From Oscillospiraceae bacterium (GTDB taxonomy: Bacteria > Bacillota > Clostridia > Oscillospirales > UBA929), in contig JAIRUE010000061.1 in the NCBI GenBank assembly GCA_031254575.1, positions 1-41,166 on the forward strand: 41,166 nt of DNA, in the 5' to 3' direction. The notes beneath the pieces were generated by a model. That model saw nothing but the letters and a program-made list of their open reading frames with translations. It was not told the DNA's origin and made no database searches. Of this stretch, positions 39,804-41,166 are shown one piece after another. The position numbers were made by a program, and so were the translations under genes. Each line of letters starts with the position of its first letter. The first letter of the stretch is position 1.

Positions 39804-40889
39804 TTGAAAAAAATCGCGATCATCGTCGCGGCACTGTGCCTGCTGCTGGCCGGCTGCCAGGACGGGGCCATCCGCCGCCTCTCAAACGAGGGCTACGATT
39901 TTAAGCCCGGGTCGGTGCGGAACGATACCGGCTCGGCCTCCGTCAATGTCTACAATTGGGGCGAATATATGAACGAGGACCTCAACAGGGCGTTCGAGCT
40001 CGTCACCGGGATCAAGGTCAACTATACGACCTACCAAACCAACGAAATGCTCTATTCCATCCTGGCGACCGGCGGCTCAAGCTATGATGTGGTCGTCCCG
40101 TCCGATTATATGATCGGCCGCCTGATCGGGGAGGATCTGCTGCTGCCGCTGGATTTTGCCAATATCCCCAACTTCGCCGACGTCGATCCCGCGCACAAAA
40201 ACCCGGACTATGACCCTCAAAACATCTATACCGTGCCGTATATGTGGGGCACGGTCGGCATCGTCTACGACACGACGCGGGTCTCCGCCCCCATCGACAG
40301 CTGGGGCGCCCTCTTTGACCCGCAATACGCGGGCCAGATCCTGATGTTCGACAACTCCCGCGACGCGCTGGGCATCGCCCTGAAATATCTGGGCTGCTCC
40401 TACAATACCACCGACGAGGCGGAGCTGCGCGCGGCGTACGATTTGCTGGTCACGCAAAAACCGCTGGTGCAGGCGTATGTCATGGATCAGATTTTTGAAA
40501 AGATGGAGGGCGGCGAAGCCATCCTCGGGCCGTATTACGCGGGCGACGCCATCATGATGATGGAGAGCAACGGCGATCTGGCGTTCGCCGTCCCCAAAGA
40601 GGGCTCGAACATCTTCGCCGACGCCTTCTGCGTCCCCAAAGGCTCCGCCAACAAGGCGGCCGCCGAGATGTATATCAACTTCATGTGCGGCGCCGACGCG
40701 GGCATGGCAAACGTCAGCGCCGTCGGCTACTCCACGCCGCTTCTCAGCGTGTACGAGGCCCTGGACGAAGACGTTCAAAATGACGGCGTCTCCTACCCGC
40801 GGGACCTGACCCCGTTTGAGCCGTTCGCCAACCTCCCCCGCGCGACGCTCGACCTGTATGCCAGACTGTGGACCGACCTCTTCCGCTGA
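39804..40889 (+). CDS. Spermidine/putrescine-type ABC transporter substrate-binding lipoprotein
   Basis: About 361 residues. A lipobox LLAGC (near residue 17) shows it is a lipoprotein. The mature part is a type II periplasmic-binding fold: VYNWGEYMNEDL, YDVVVPSDYMIGRL, YMWGTVGIVYDT, LFDPQYAGQILMFDNSRDALG and PYYAGDAIMM are PotD/PotF blocks. It would capture a polyamine or related cation and hand it to a PotB/PotC permease. No permease or ATPase gene lies beside it. The start is TTG 39804 after AAAAGGAG (11-base spacing); the longer frame from 39747 overlaps the promoter region. Its own strong promoter makes it a single-gene transcript. Confidence 0.85.
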   Translation: MKKIAIIVAALCLLLAGCQDGAIRRLSNEGYDFKPGSVRNDTGSASVNVYNWGEYMNEDLNRAFELVTGIKVNYTTYQTNEMLYSILATGGSSYDVVVPSDYMIGRLIGEDLLLPLDFANIPNFADVDPAHKNPDYDPQNIYTVPYMWGTVGIVYDTTRVSAPIDSWGALFDPQYAGQILMFDNSRDALGIALKYLGCSYNTTDEAELRAAYDLLVTQKPLVQAYVMDQIFEKMEGGEAILGPYYAGDAIMMMESNGDLAFAVPKEGSNIFADAFCVPKGSANKAAAEMYINFMCGADAGMANVSAVGYSTPLLSVYEALDEDVQNDGVSYPRDLTPFEPFANLPRATLDLYARLWTDLFR

Positions 40890-40958
40890 TGCCGCGCAGG
40901 AGCCTTTTCCGCCTATAGGATTACAATAGAAGTGTTACAGGAAGTGGGGAGCAAGAGG

Positions 40959-41030
40959 TAGCGAATAGGAGAACCATCTGCTAAAGTTGAGTTGTGAGAA
41001 TCAACGAGGCAGGAGGTCAGCTATTCGCTA
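40959..41030. promoter_or_regulatory. Inverted repeat enclosing the transposase ribosome binding site
   Basis: TAGCGAATAG (40959-40968) and CTATTCGCTA (41021-41030) are perfect inverted copies; the second one ends on the A of the transposase ATG. A smaller GTTGA/TCAAC hairpin lies inside, and AGGAGG (about 41011-41016) sits between them. In a transcript entering from outside, the stem would bury the start codon. Confidence 0.65.
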
Positions 41031-41166
41031 TGAACAGCATAACACAAACACAGAGGTACAGACAATCCCTGATCGAATATTCCTATACGCATGGGGTAAC
41101 AAAGGCAGCCATTAAATACCGGACCAACCGGCAGTACATCTACCGATGGCGGCGGAGGTATGACGG
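41030..41166 (+). mobile_element. 5' end of an insertion-sequence transposase gene, cut by the window edge
   Basis: From ATG 41030 the frame reads MNSITQTQRYRQSLIEY, then a helix-turn-helix segment (GVTKAAIKYRTNRQYIYRW). This is the N-terminus of a DDE transposase of the IS3/IS481-like kind with a leading HTH, common in Clostridia. Only 45 codons are inside the window. The element's left end is somewhere between the PotD-like stop (40889) and 40959; TGTTACAGG at 40933 is a possible terminus but I cannot confirm a terminal repeat or target duplication. Confidence 0.8.

Overview
The window looks like a chromosomal piece of an anaerobic Bacillota bacterium, most likely a moderately GC-rich member of class Clostridia. 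The grounds are an S-layer-homology surface protein, a SpoIID/LytB protein, a YitT-family protein, a Clostridia-type second topoisomerase IV-like pair, a CpsB-type PHP phosphatase, sigma-A promoters of the TTGACA/TATAAT kind, and many GTG/TTG starts behind AGGAGG ribosome binding sites. This rests on family recognition by eye; no database was searched. Layout: 1-2403 is a small leftward redox/stress operon (TetR regulator, OsmC, cupin, flavodoxin-fold reductase) abutting the tail of what may be a mobilization gene. From 2592 a 1,490-residue secreted, LysM-anchored calcineurin-type phosphoesterase runs the other way from a back-to-back promoter. From 16718 down to 7097 lies one long leftward exopolysaccharide/capsule operon behind a single TTGACA-N18-TATAAT promoter: initiating sugar transferase, VanZ-like protein, a small secreted protein with an IKQTG sorting-like signal, a class D sortase, a membrane protein of unknown function, CpsC, CpsD and CpsB, then visibly AT-richer distal genes (glycosyltransferase, Wzy-like polymerase, LicD, CTP-dependent nucleotidyltransferase, methyltransferase). 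Facing right from the same intergenic region are a PMT-family O-mannosyltransferase, a HisJ-like PHP phosphatase and a DUF3298 lipoprotein. Next come a coiled-coil protein built of 21-bp repeats and an SLH protein that shares an unnamed ~110-residue module with the LysM phosphoesterase. A Phd/YefM antitoxin follows, whose Doc toxin survives only as a frameshifted stub. A rightward group holds the ParE-like and ParC-like subunits, an unknown Cys-rich protein, a YitT protein and a transglutaminase-fold lipoprotein whose catalytic Cys is Ser. The lysine/diaminopimelate genes asd-dapA-dapB run leftward, and a SpoIID-domain protein runs rightward; the asd and spoIID promoters face each other and overlap. 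A gene-poor stretch (35048-35532) has a near-consensus promoter, several strong hairpins and two terminators but no convincing ORF, so it is a candidate non-coding RNA locus. Leftward from there run a P-type-ATPase-like protein that has lost all its catalytic motifs, RlmB/TrmH, methylglyoxal synthase and MinD. An orphan PotD-like lipoprotein runs rightward, and the window ends inside the first codons of an insertion-sequence transposase. The common theme is the cell envelope: polysaccharide synthesis, sortase anchoring, S-layer and LysM wall-binding proteins, peptidoglycan precursor (diaminopimelate) supply and SpoIID-type wall remodelling. The most promising unexplained items are the sortase/IKQTG pair inside the polysaccharide operon, the LicD/nucleotidyltransferase/methyltransferase end of that operon, the pseudo-P-type ATPase, the 35.1-kb RNA locus and the shared QKGW...AYL module.
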